DNA from: Candidatus Obscuribacterales bacterium
Lineage (GTDB): Bacteria > Cyanobacteriota > Vampirovibrionia > Obscuribacterales > Obscuribacteraceae
Reading direction: 5' to 3'
Assembly: GCA_020634035.1 (NCBI GenBank)
Contig: JACKCM010000004.1
Location: 682,001 to 746,000, forward strand
Length of the DNA: 64,000 bases
The notes beneath the pieces are model-generated. The model saw only the letters and a program-made list of their open reading frames with translations. It was not told the origin of the DNA and did not search any database. The translations under genes and the position numbers were made by a program. Of this stretch, positions 43,451 to 50,919 are shown in pieces; position 1 is the first letter of the stretch; each line of letters begins with the position of its first letter.

Positions 43451-44107
43451 CTGTCTGGATTTGTATTACAGGGTGAAGTCAAAGATAACCATGCGAGGCC
43501 GATTCCTCGCTATGAGGACGCGGTCTATGGACAGTCCACCACCAACTATCTAAAAGCCGATGCCAGCACCGGAAAGCATTATGTCGATCTTAGCGATGCC
43601 ATGGAGAATTATCGTGGTGCCTGGCTCTATGGTAATGAACATGTGGTCACCAATGTCGGGCGGTTGCGAGCCGAATGGGAGCAATTTTGTCCGGTACCGG
43701 CTGATATCAGAGATGGTGTGCTCATACGAGGCAATGTTCTCTACCGGCATACCGACGGAAGCTGGGCAAAATCCAACGATCAATTCGAAGGGGTGCTGAG
43801 AACCGTCCATGGTCTGCATGGTGGGCGTTTCTTCGTGGGGCGGACCCAGCATACTTTCTATGGACGACAGTTCCCCGGCGGTGCCCTCAAGGTAATCGCT
43901 CAGCTAAATCTAAAGCTCTCTCAACGCTCGGCCGCCAATCCTCTTTTTCCGATGCCGGCTCGCAACAACAATAACAACAATGGTGGCGGAGAGACTCTGG
44001 CTCGCTATCAGAGAAGCAACTCTTCCTACTCACAGCCTTCTATCTCTACTCCGGCTAGTGAGCCGGGCTATGAAAGCGACGACACCGGAGACTCTTCAGG
44101 CTTTTAA
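43451..44107 (+). CDS. hypothetical protein with a probable CTG start
   Basis: The frame is open and protein-like well upstream of its first ATG (43601). A strong SD (GCGGAGGG, 43436-43443) lies exactly 7 nt before an in-frame CTG at 43451, while no ATG, GTG or TTG occurs in frame between them, and ATG 43601 has no SD. I therefore take CTG as start, giving 218 residues. No signal peptide or membrane segment. Recognisable pieces: VYGQSTTNYLKADASTGKHY, GAWLYGNEHVVTNVGRLRAE, VLIRGNVLYRHTDGSWAKSN and GRFFVGRTQHTFYGRQFPGG, all beta-rich; then an Asn run and a Ser-rich tail. I do not recognise the family. It follows the TPR gene by 24 bp. Confidence 0.55.
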   Translation: MSGFVLQGEVKDNHARPIPRYEDAVYGQSTTNYLKADASTGKHYVDLSDAMENYRGAWLYGNEHVVTNVGRLRAEWEQFCPVPADIRDGVLIRGNVLYRHTDGSWAKSNDQFEGVLRTVHGLHGGRFFVGRTQHTFYGRQFPGGALKVIAQLNLKLSQRSAANPLFPMPARNNNNNNGGGETLARYQRSNSSYSQPSISTPASEPGYESDDTGDSSGF

Positions 44108-44149
44108 TTCGGGTCGGAAAGATAACTTTACCAATAAGCAAGAATTACC

Positions 44150-44177
44150 TGGACAATTGTCCTAGAATCCGTATGAT
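44150..44177 (+). promoter_or_regulatory. promoter of the ABC exporter operon with palindromic operator
   Basis: TGGACA (44150-44155, one mismatch to TTGACA), 16-nt spacer, TATGAT (44172-44177, one mismatch to TATAAT). A perfect 12-bp palindrome GGACAATTGTCC (44151-44162) covers the -35 box, a common repressor position. The ATPase gene begins about 95 bases after the expected transcript start. Confidence 0.5.
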
Positions 44178-44278
44178 GAAATATCGGTCTTGGGCCGAAG
44201 CAAAGATGTACACATAAGCCAAGAGAAATATGTACGAAATTTCCGTGACAAAATACTCGAACATAAATAAGAAGAGCA

Positions 44279-45259
44279 ATGAAACACGCAGTAGAGCTGG
44301 AAGAGCTGAGAAAGACTTTTGTCGTTAAAACCGGCAAAGGGCTTAAGCGTGAGAAAAAAGAAGTAGTCGCGGTAGATTCAATCAGTCTCAAGGTAGAAGA
44401 AGGGCAGTCGGTAGCTTTCGTAGGACCGAACGGCGCCGGCAAGTCCACCACCATCAAGATGTTGACCGGCATACTGACACCGAGCGCCGGCAGCGCCAGG
44501 GTGCTTGGCTATGTCCCCTGGAAAGAGCGCTCTAAACTAACCCGATCTATAGGGGCTGTTTTCGGCCAGCGCTCGCAGTTGTGGTATCACCTGCCGCCCA
44601 GGGATACTTTCGAGTTGCTCGGGCGCATCTACAACATAGACCGCAAGCGTTTTGCCGAACGTCGCGATCAGCTTATAGAGCGATTCGCCATGGCCGAGTA
44701 TCTCGATACCCAGGTGAGGAAGCTCTCTTTAGGCCAGCGTATGCGGGCCGAAGTCGCTGCCAGCTTGCTTCATTTTCCCCGGGTGCTTTTTCTCGACGAG
44801 CCTACGATAGGGCTCGACGTCATTGCCCGGCAAGAGTTGAGAGACTTGATTCGTGAGTGGAATCAAGAAGAAGGATTGACGGTCTTTCTCACCAGCCATG
44901 ATGCCGGCGATATCGAGTCGGTGGCGAAGCGTGTGATCATCATCAATCATGGACAACTGGTGCTCGATGACTCGGTCTCGAAAGTGAAGCGACATTATCT
45001 CGGTTCCAAGTTATTGAGCGTCAAGTTCAGGGCAGAGCCTGCGCCATTCACAATCGATGGAGTCGAGCTGGTCAAGTCGAGCTATCATGCCATGAAGCTG
45101 GAGGTCGATACTGCAAAGGTCGAGATCGACACCGTTATCAAAGAGATCTTGAAAGCGGCTCCGGTAGCGGATATCACCATCGAGAATCCGCCGCTCGAAT
45201 CAGTTATCGCTCACATATACAGCCAACCCAAAGAGAGTGTTCAGAGTTCCGATGTTTAA
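44279..45259 (+). CDS. ABC-2 type exporter, ATP-binding subunit
   Basis: 326 residues. Walker A GPNGAGKST (49-57), signature LSLGQRMRAE, Walker B VLFLDEPTIGLD and H-loop LTSHD are complete. An insertion of basic residues (about 18-28) precedes the first strand. The pattern KMLTGILTPSAGSARVLGYVPW and AVFGQRSQLWYHLPPRDTFE fits ATPases that pair with two DUF990-type ABC-2 permeases. It powers export with the two membrane proteins encoded next, with which it overlaps. A roughly 95-residue C-terminal domain (from about 230) follows the ATPase core. First gene of the operon. Confidence 0.88.
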   Translation: MKHAVELEELRKTFVVKTGKGLKREKKEVVAVDSISLKVEEGQSVAFVGPNGAGKSTTIKMLTGILTPSAGSARVLGYVPWKERSKLTRSIGAVFGQRSQLWYHLPPRDTFELLGRIYNIDRKRFAERRDQLIERFAMAEYLDTQVRKLSLGQRMRAEVAASLLHFPRVLFLDEPTIGLDVIARQELRDLIREWNQEEGLTVFLTSHDAGDIESVAKRVIIINHGQLVLDDSVSKVKRHYLGSKLLSVKFRAEPAPFTIDGVELVKSSYHAMKLEVDTAKVEIDTVIKEILKAAPVADITIENPPLESVIAHIYSQPKESVQSSDV

Positions 45260-46055
45260 CAATTCATGGACAAAATATCTGTGGATCGCCTGGACCTCGG
45301 CCAAGAGCAATACCGCTTATCTTGGCGAGGTCGGCAGCCGCGTAATATTTCTGGGGGTCATCCTCTACATATTCTTGCGCCTGTGGCAGGTGACCTATTC
45401 AGAGACCGGTGCCACTGAACTGGGCGGTCTCAGTCTGGCTCAGATGCTCTGGTATCTGGCCGTCACCGAGTCGATAATTCTTTCAGGACCCAGGGTCAGT
45501 CAGGCAGTGGACCAGGATGTGCGCACCGGACAGCTTGCCGTGCATCTGATCAAACCGCTCTCTTATCCGCTCTATTGCCTGGGCAATTGCCTTGGAGAGC
45601 GTTCGGTGCGGTTCGCCCTCAATCTTTCCGTGGGACTATTGATGGTGACATGTTTTGTCGGACCGATTCCGGTGACCCTTCAGTCTGTCTCGTTTCTGCT
45701 TCTGGCTTTACCCCTTGCTTTCATCCTGGATTTTTTCGCCAACTTTCTGATTGGCCTGGGGGCCTTCTGGCTGGAAGACACCACCGGATTGATGCTCATC
45801 TATTCGAGAATAACCATGGTGCTGGGTGGCATGTTGATTCCGATTGAGCTCTTCCCAGATTATATGCAACCATATCTGAAGGCACTGCCCTTTGCCAGTA
45901 TCGTCTATGGACCGGCGCGGATGTTCGTAGATCCGGACCCTGCCCAGTTGACCGTTCTGCTCGGCAATCAGCTGATGGGTATCGCCGTTTTCGCTTTGTT
46001 CACATACGCTGTCTATCGCCTGGCGGCAGGGAGGATTTTTGCAAATGGAGGCTGA
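45252..46055 (+). CDS. ABC-2 family permease subunit 1
   Basis: 267 residues from the ATG at 45252, which overlaps the end of the ATPase gene by 8 bp; a GTG 15 bases earlier is open. Six membrane helices (for example VIFLGVILYIFLRLW and FLLLALPLAFILDFFANFLI). The AYLGEVGSRVIFLGVILYIF start, GLSLAQMLWYLAVTESIILS and DVRTGQLAVHLIKPLSYPLY blocks are those of DUF990/ABC-2 permeases. It forms a heterodimer with the next product. The substrate is unknown; related systems export peptides, lipids or viologens. Confidence 0.83.
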   Translation: MFNNSWTKYLWIAWTSAKSNTAYLGEVGSRVIFLGVILYIFLRLWQVTYSETGATELGGLSLAQMLWYLAVTESIILSGPRVSQAVDQDVRTGQLAVHLIKPLSYPLYCLGNCLGERSVRFALNLSVGLLMVTCFVGPIPVTLQSVSFLLLALPLAFILDFFANFLIGLGAFWLEDTTGLMLIYSRITMVLGGMLIPIELFPDYMQPYLKALPFASIVYGPARMFVDPDPAQLTVLLGNQLMGIAVFALFTYAVYRLAAGRIFANGG

Positions 46056-46866
46056 GAAAGAAGAGCGGCTCTGGGCCAAGTTCACGGGCTATCTTAGCCT
46101 GGCTCTCTCTTATATAAAATTCAATCTCAAATCCCAGTGGGAATACCGGGGCGCTTTCCTCTCTCAGATGGTAGCCATGGCCGCCAATAACTGTGTCTGG
46201 GTGGCTTTCTGGGCTCTGTTTTTTACCCGGTTTCCGGTGCTGCGCGGCTGGGGGGTAGAAGATGTGATCACGCTCTGGGCTATTGCGGCCACCGGTTTTG
46301 GTCTGGCTCATAGCGTCTGCGGAAACGCTCTGGCGCTGCCCTGGATAATCGCCCGGGGGCAGCTCGATGTCTGGATGCTCTATCCGCGCGCTCTTTTGTC
46401 TCATGTACTTCTGGGCAGTATGAGTGCCACCTCCTGTGGTGACACAGTCTTCGGCTTCTTTGTCTATCTGGCATTCGTCAGACCCGATTTGCCGCATCTG
46501 CTGCTTTTTGTGGTGCTGTCAATTTCGGTGGCATTTCTGTTTGTCGGATTCAGCATCCTCACAGGCTCTCTCACTTTCTTCCTCGGCAATGCCGAGGGGC
46601 TTGCCGAGCAGTGGCGTTTTTCGATGATCACCTTCTCGACTTATCCGGCTACCCTTTTTGAAGGAATCGTCAAGATCATTCTCTATACGCTTATCCCGGC
46701 AGCTTTCGTCAGCTATCTGCCGATTGTCGCTCTCAAAGAAATGTCCATGTACTATGCCGGCCTCACCCTGGCAGGATCCTTTGCCGTTCTGGCTATTGGA
46801 TCAGCGGTATTTTATCTGGGTCTGCGTCGCTATGAATCGGGCAATCTTCTCGAGATGAGAGGATAG
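46045..46866 (+). CDS. ABC-2 family permease subunit 2
   Basis: 273 residues from the ATG at 46045, overlapping the previous gene by 11 bp; GGGAGG lies about 10 nt upstream, inside that gene. Six membrane helices. QWEYRGAFLSQMVAMAANNC, VWVAFWALFFTRFPVLRGWG and NALALPWIIARGQLDVWMLY match the second DUF990-type permease. Together the three genes make a complete ABC exporter with no periplasmic binding protein. Confidence 0.83.
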   Translation: MEAEKEERLWAKFTGYLSLALSYIKFNLKSQWEYRGAFLSQMVAMAANNCVWVAFWALFFTRFPVLRGWGVEDVITLWAIAATGFGLAHSVCGNALALPWIIARGQLDVWMLYPRALLSHVLLGSMSATSCGDTVFGFFVYLAFVRPDLPHLLLFVVLSISVAFLFVGFSILTGSLTFFLGNAEGLAEQWRFSMITFSTYPATLFEGIVKIILYTLIPAAFVSYLPIVALKEMSMYYAGLTLAGSFAVLAIGSAVFYLGLRRYESGNLLEMRG

Positions 46867-47033
46867 TTCTGAAATCTCAAAAATTACAAGACACCCGGAC
46901 GAAATTCGATTAAGCGCAATTTCGCTTCATTCTCGATGGCGTCTCGGTCTCGGGAATATTTAGGGACGAGCCGGAGTTATTGATTTGTTAGCTGGGTAAG
47001 TTATTTAAGAGTTCATATTTTATAGATAGAGAT

Positions 47034-48668
47034 ATGTATAGACCGAAAAAACATGTAAGACTGAGCGCTCTCACCGGGCAACCTGATTTGATAAGCGTCC
47101 GCAGCGTCTATGAAGAGGCACGTAAAGCCCGAGGCTGTACCGTCGAGTTGCCCTGGCGCAATCGCAAAACCGACGTCAATTACAGCCTCACGGTGAGGGT
47201 GGAATTGGCCGGCGGCGACCCGGTATGGACCCTTTATGAAGGCGACAGCGGCAGTTCAAGAGTGGTGTGGAGCTCCTCGTTCGAAGATGTGGAGCTGCTA
47301 TACGACGTACTGACCCTCTCGCTTCCAGAAGAGGCCGAAGGCGATCTCGAGTCAGAGATTAAAAGCGCCCGAGAGGCCAAATCCAGCTCGGCATCATCAT
47401 CTTCTTCTTCCTCCAGCGCGCCGGATGCATCCGCTAAACCACCTGGTTACTATGACAGTGGATTCTTGAAAGAGGAAGACCTCGAATTTTATAAGCAGAA
47501 GGAAGAGGTCCGTAAAAAGACCGAAGAAAGAGAGTTTCCGGTCATAGAGACTCCAAAAGAACAGCCTGCGCCTGAGCCTCAGAAAGAAAAAGCTCCAGCA
47601 CCCGAGCCGGCTGCTCCTGCTGCCGCTTCTGCCCCACCTGCGCCTGCACCTGCACCTACCCAAGATCAGACTTCTCTGGGCTCCGGTGCTTATCCCCAGG
47701 TCTATCCACCGGGCTATCCGCCGCCGCCAGGTTATGGTTATCCTCCTGGCTATCCCGCCCCTGGTTATGGCTATCCGCCCCCGGGCTATGGCTATCCGCC
47801 GGGTTATCCGCCCCCGGGCTATCCTCCGCAGCAGGGTTATGGTCATCCTTCTCAGCAAGGCAATGAGCTTGCCGGCACCGTGGCGGTGCAGCCGGGCTCG
47901 ACGCCCCGTTCTGAGAGACCGACCGGCGAGTACTCCAGCAATCTGCCCCGTCATGCCTCTAAAGATCAGCCTAACGTAAGGCTGGGTCAGTTTCTGGTGG
48001 AGGCAGGCATTGTCCCTCAGGCTACGGTGGACGCCGCCCTGCAGCTTCAAGATCTGGTTCGCTCCGGCAGTCTGCCTACGGCAAAAGCCGCAGAAGCAGT
48101 GCGTCGGGCCCATGTTCGCGGCGGGCAAGTAGATCCTGCCCTTACCTCTATAAATCCTTCCAATGAAGCTTCTTCGGTGGTCGCTCCACCGCTCGGTCAG
48201 ATTCTGGTGGAAGCGGCTATTTTGAGAGGACCGGTGCTGAAAACCGCGCTCAATCTACAACAGAGCGTCAGAGATGAAAAAATAAACAAAGAAGAAGCCA
48301 TCGATCAGCTCTGTGTGGAAGTCTTCGGAGTAAGCGCCAAGAAGAGCTCTGGTGACTCTGAGACCAAAGAGTCTACTAAAGCGGTGGAGCTTCTCAAATC
48401 TGCCGGATTGCTGAGCGACTTCGACCTCGATACGGCGAGCAAAGTCAAAGACAAGCATGGCGGCCGGCTGGTGAATATTCTCCAGCGTGCCGGCAAGCTC
48501 GATGCCATGACCGTGGAAGCCGCCTTGCAATGTGTTCGATTGATGAAAGAGGACAAGCTCAATCTCGATAAAGCGGCGATTGCTCTGCACTATTGTCAGC
48601 GGTCCAGAGTAAGCCTCGACGATGCCCTCGATGAACTGGGCTGGAAGAAAGAGGTCCTGGGCTCCTGA
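47034..48668 (+). CDS. proline-rich protein with MshEN-like motif, paralogue B
   Basis: 544 residues. Same architecture as 32414-33916: N-terminal domain (VYEEARKARGCTVELPW, PVWTLYEGDSGSSRVVW), a Ser- and Pro-rich linker with YPPGY repeats (about 220-275), then helical modules. Residues 316-339 fit the 24-residue MshEN c-di-GMP pattern exactly at its key positions: RLG at 316-318, FLVEAGIV, and VDAALQLQ ending at Gln339. A second unit at 386-409 (LGQILVEAAIL...KTALNLQ) has Gly replaced by Ala. The C-terminal AVELLKSAGLLSDFDLDTAS module and the end DDALDELGWKKE match paralogue A. MshEN domains bind c-di-GMP in secretion ATPases; here the motif sits in an unrelated protein. The gene lies 3 bp before the YeeZ-like gene. 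Confidence 0.65.
   Translation: MYRPKKHVRLSALTGQPDLISVRSVYEEARKARGCTVELPWRNRKTDVNYSLTVRVELAGGDPVWTLYEGDSGSSRVVWSSSFEDVELLYDVLTLSLPEEAEGDLESEIKSAREAKSSSASSSSSSSSAPDASAKPPGYYDSGFLKEEDLEFYKQKEEVRKKTEEREFPVIETPKEQPAPEPQKEKAPAPEPAAPAAASAPPAPAPAPTQDQTSLGSGAYPQVYPPGYPPPPGYGYPPGYPAPGYGYPPPGYGYPPGYPPPGYPPQQGYGHPSQQGNELAGTVAVQPGSTPRSERPTGEYSSNLPRHASKDQPNVRLGQFLVEAGIVPQATVDAALQLQDLVRSGSLPTAKAAEAVRRAHVRGGQVDPALTSINPSNEASSVVAPPLGQILVEAAILRGPVLKTALNLQQSVRDEKINKEEAIDQLCVEVFGVSAKKSSGDSETKESTKAVELLKSAGLLSDFDLDTASKVKDKHGGRLVNILQRAGKLDAMTVEAALQCVRLMKEDKLNLDKAAIALHYCQRSRVSLDDALDELGWKKEVLGS
47701..47840 (+). repeat. in-frame tandem repeat coding GYGYPPGYPP units
   Basis: Runs of 18-27 bp units encode PGYGYPPGYP-like segments at about residues 223-270 of paralogue B. 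The units are irregular. The matching linker in paralogue A uses a different unit, so the repeats arose independently in the two copies. Confidence 0.6.
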
Positions 48669-48671
48669 GCT

Positions 48672-49481
48672 ATGGCCAGAGAAAAATTGCTTCTACTGGG
48701 CTTTGGCAATGTCGCCCGCCATTTAGCGGCTTTCTATGCTAGTGGTGCCGACTCCAGTCGCCTTGTTTTCGCCACTACCAGATCTGCCGAACACCTTGCC
48801 GAAATAGAGAGTCTCGGTATAGAGCCGGTTCTGCTCGATGGCACCAGCTCTTTCGAGCGATTACAGTCTCTTTCTGAGGGCTCTTTCGTGCTGGTGAGCT
48901 TCCCTCCCGATGGCACCACTGATGCCATCATAAGTCAAATCTGTAAAGCTGCTGCCAAGGTCGTCTATATCTCTTCTACCGGAGTCTACGGCGGTCACGA
49001 AGGCATCATCGACCACCTCACCCCTGTGGATGAAGCCGCCGAAGGAGCAGGCGGCAGAATTGCCGCCGAAACACTCTGGTTGCGTAACGGAAACACTGTG
49101 GTTCTGAGGGCGCCGGCGCTTTATAGTGCCGACTATGGTCTGCACAAACGTCTGGCTTCAGGGCACTATAAGCTGCCCGGGGATGGCGAGCGTTTTACCT
49201 CGCGTATTCATATGGAGGATCTAGCCAGAATTATCGACGCTGTATTCTTAAGTGATATCGAAAGTGGTGCTTATCCGGTCGGTGATGTCTGTCCCTGTAC
49301 TCAGAAAGAGATTGTCACCTGGCTCTGCCAGAAGTTCGATTTGCCGTTTCCTGATTCAATGCCCCTGGAAAAGGCCCATCATACTCAAAAAGGCAATCGG
49401 CAGATTGACCCTTCTTATTTGCTGCAGCGCTTGAATATCAGGCTGCTTTATCCCAGCTATAGAGACTTCTTTGCTGATTAA
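48672..49481 (+). CDS. NAD(P)-binding epimerase/reductase, YeeZ-like
   Basis: 269 residues. Rossmann start LLLLGFGNVARHLAAFYASG, then VLVSFPPDGTTDAIIS, VYISSTGVYGGHEGIIDHLT and LRAPALYSADYGLH, the order found in YeeZ-type members of the atypical short-chain dehydrogenase superfamily. The catalytic Tyr of classic SDRs is not in a YxxxK motif. The C-terminal part (YPVGDVCPCTQKEIVTWLCQ) is substrate-binding in the family. Role unknown, possibly nucleotide-sugar or cofactor repair metabolism. It starts three bases after the MshEN-like gene, so both are on one transcript. Confidence 0.72.
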   Translation: MAREKLLLLGFGNVARHLAAFYASGADSSRLVFATTRSAEHLAEIESLGIEPVLLDGTSSFERLQSLSEGSFVLVSFPPDGTTDAIISQICKAAAKVVYISSTGVYGGHEGIIDHLTPVDEAAEGAGGRIAAETLWLRNGNTVVLRAPALYSADYGLHKRLASGHYKLPGDGERFTSRIHMEDLARIIDAVFLSDIESGAYPVGDVCPCTQKEIVTWLCQKFDLPFPDSMPLEKAHHTQKGNRQIDPSYLLQRLNIRLLYPSYRDFFAD

Positions 49482-49562
49482 TATTGCTGGTTCTGTTCTG
49501 GGGCAATGACCAGACGGCTTCGTGCTATACGAAAGTTAAGTCAGATCAGGGAGGTATCACGG

Positions 49563-49706
49563 ATGTTCAGATATACAGACTACCCTGAATCGGAAGCCTT
49601 CCTTACGAAAGAAGAGAGCGAGGCTCAGATTAGAAGAGCAAGGGACGGGTTTCTGTTGGTTATCGGAATGATAGCCCTGGGGGCTGTGATTACCAGCTTT
49701 TTCTAA
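49563..49706 (+). CDS. small membrane protein of 47 residues
   Basis: The ATG at 49563 has a strong SD (AGGGAGG, 8 nt spacing), so this start is better than the ATG at 49506. The protein has a soluble start (MFRYTDYPESEAFLTKEE) and one membrane helix (FLLVIGMIALGAVITSFF) at the C-terminus. No known family. It lies 81 bases after the YeeZ-like gene. Confidence 0.6.
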   Translation: MFRYTDYPESEAFLTKEESEAQIRRARDGFLLVIGMIALGAVITSFF

Positions 49707-49770
49707 GGCGATAGATGCCATCGAATATGATACCAAAAACGGTTGTTCTTAACATACTGAGACGGTTTTG

Positions 49771-49799
49771 TTGACATTACTAGACGACCGGTCTAGTGT
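49771..49799 (+). promoter_or_regulatory. promoter with 19-bp palindromic operator in the spacer
   Basis: TTGACA (49771-49776), 17-nt spacer, TAGTGT (49794-49799). The palindrome ACTAGACGACCGGTCTAGT (49779-49797) has perfect 7-bp arms with a 5-bp centre and fills the spacer, so a bound dimer would block polymerase. The arm sequence resembles operators of TetR-type repressors; no regulator gene is adjacent. Confidence 0.7.
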
Positions 49800-49871
49800 G
49801 GTTGATGTCGAGCTTTTATCTAACGATCAATCGTCGATAGAAGGCTCAGAATCGTCAGGAGGCTATCAATA

Positions 49872-50897
49872 GTGGAATTCAGACAGTTGGGCGGTTCCGG
49901 TCTCAAAGTGCCGGTTCTCAGTTTTGGTGCAGCGACTTTCGGCGGCAAGACCGAACTTTTCAAAGCCTGGGGCGATACCGATGTGGCCGAGGCGACAAGA
50001 ATGGTGGATCTCTGTCTGGACGCCGGGGTCAATTTCTTCGACACCGCAGACATTTATTCTCAGGGAGCTTCCGAAGAGATTCTCGGCAAAGCGATAGGCA
50101 AAAGACGTGATCAGGTTCTGATTTCTACCAAGGCAACATTCAAGATGGGTGATGGTCCCAATGATTTAGGTTCATCTCGGCATCATCTGACCAGGGCTTG
50201 CGAAGCCAGCCTTAAGCGCCTGGGAACAGACTATATCGATCTCTATCATCTGCATGGCTTCGACGCCCTCACCCCTGTGGAAGAGGTGCTCAGTACCCTT
50301 GAGGGTCTGATTCAGTCAGGTAAAGTCAGATATATTGGCTGCTCCAATTTCTCCGGCTGGCATCTGATGAAGTCTCTTTCTGTATCTGAAAAGTACGGTT
50401 GGAGCCGTTATGTGGCTCACCAGGCTTATTACTCTTTAATTGGCAGGGACTATGAATGGGAGCTTATGCCCCTTGCCCTGGATCAAAAGGTCGGGACCAT
50501 GGTCTGGAGTCCTCTTGGCTGGGGGCGTTTAACCGGCAAAATAAGAAGAGACGCTCCTATACCAGAAGTCAGCCGACTGCACAAGACAGCTGACTTCGGA
50601 CCTCCTGTGGATAACCAGTATCTTTATAAAGTAGTCGACGTGCTCGACGAGATCGCCGGGGAGACCGGCAAGTCTGTTCCTCAAATCGCGTTGAACTGGC
50701 TGCTCAGCCGCCCGACGGTGGCTAATATAGTTATCGGTGCCCGTAACGAAAGTCAGCTCAAAGACAATCTAGGCGCTGTGGGCTGGAGTCTATCTAGTGA
50801 ACAGATCAATAGACTGGATGAAGTCTCTGAGCAGACACCGATTTATCCCTACTGGCACCAGCGTCAATTTGTCGAGCGCAATCCGCTCCCGGTTTGA
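49872..50897 (+). CDS. aldo/keto reductase
   Basis: 341 residues from a GTG start that has a strong SD (AGGAGG, 9 nt spacing). A TIM-barrel oxidoreductase of the AKR superfamily: the catalytic tetrad appears as FFDTADIYSQG (Asp and Tyr), ISTKATF (Lys) and DLYHLHGFD (His). The start EFRQLGGSGLKVPVLSFGAA and the end WHQRQFVERNP are those of the YajO/MocA-like group. It reduces aldehydes or ketones with NADPH; the physiological substrate is unknown. A single gene with an operator-type palindrome in the promoter, so it is probably induced by a small molecule. Convergent with 50918. Confidence 0.87.
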   Translation: MEFRQLGGSGLKVPVLSFGAATFGGKTELFKAWGDTDVAEATRMVDLCLDAGVNFFDTADIYSQGASEEILGKAIGKRRDQVLISTKATFKMGDGPNDLGSSRHHLTRACEASLKRLGTDYIDLYHLHGFDALTPVEEVLSTLEGLIQSGKVRYIGCSNFSGWHLMKSLSVSEKYGWSRYVAHQAYYSLIGRDYEWELMPLALDQKVGTMVWSPLGWGRLTGKIRRDAPIPEVSRLHKTADFGPPVDNQYLYKVVDVLDEIAGETGKSVPQIALNWLLSRPTVANIVIGARNESQLKDNLGAVGWSLSSEQINRLDEVSEQTPIYPYWHQRQFVERNPLPV

Positions 50898-50919
50898 AGT
50901 TGAAGTCGAAGTTGAAGTT
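50896..50919. repeat. four-copy GAAGTY hexamer repeat
   Basis: GAAGTT, GAAGTC, GAAGTT, GAAGTT in tandem, from the stop codon of the aldo/keto reductase up to the stop of the convergent gene. Possibly slippage in a spacer; no function apparent. Confidence 0.6.

Noticed and set aside
43601..44107. ATG 43601 as the start of the 43451 gene
   Set aside because: It has no Shine-Dalgarno sequence, and the 50 codons before it are open and protein-like, with an ideal SD in front of CTG 43451.
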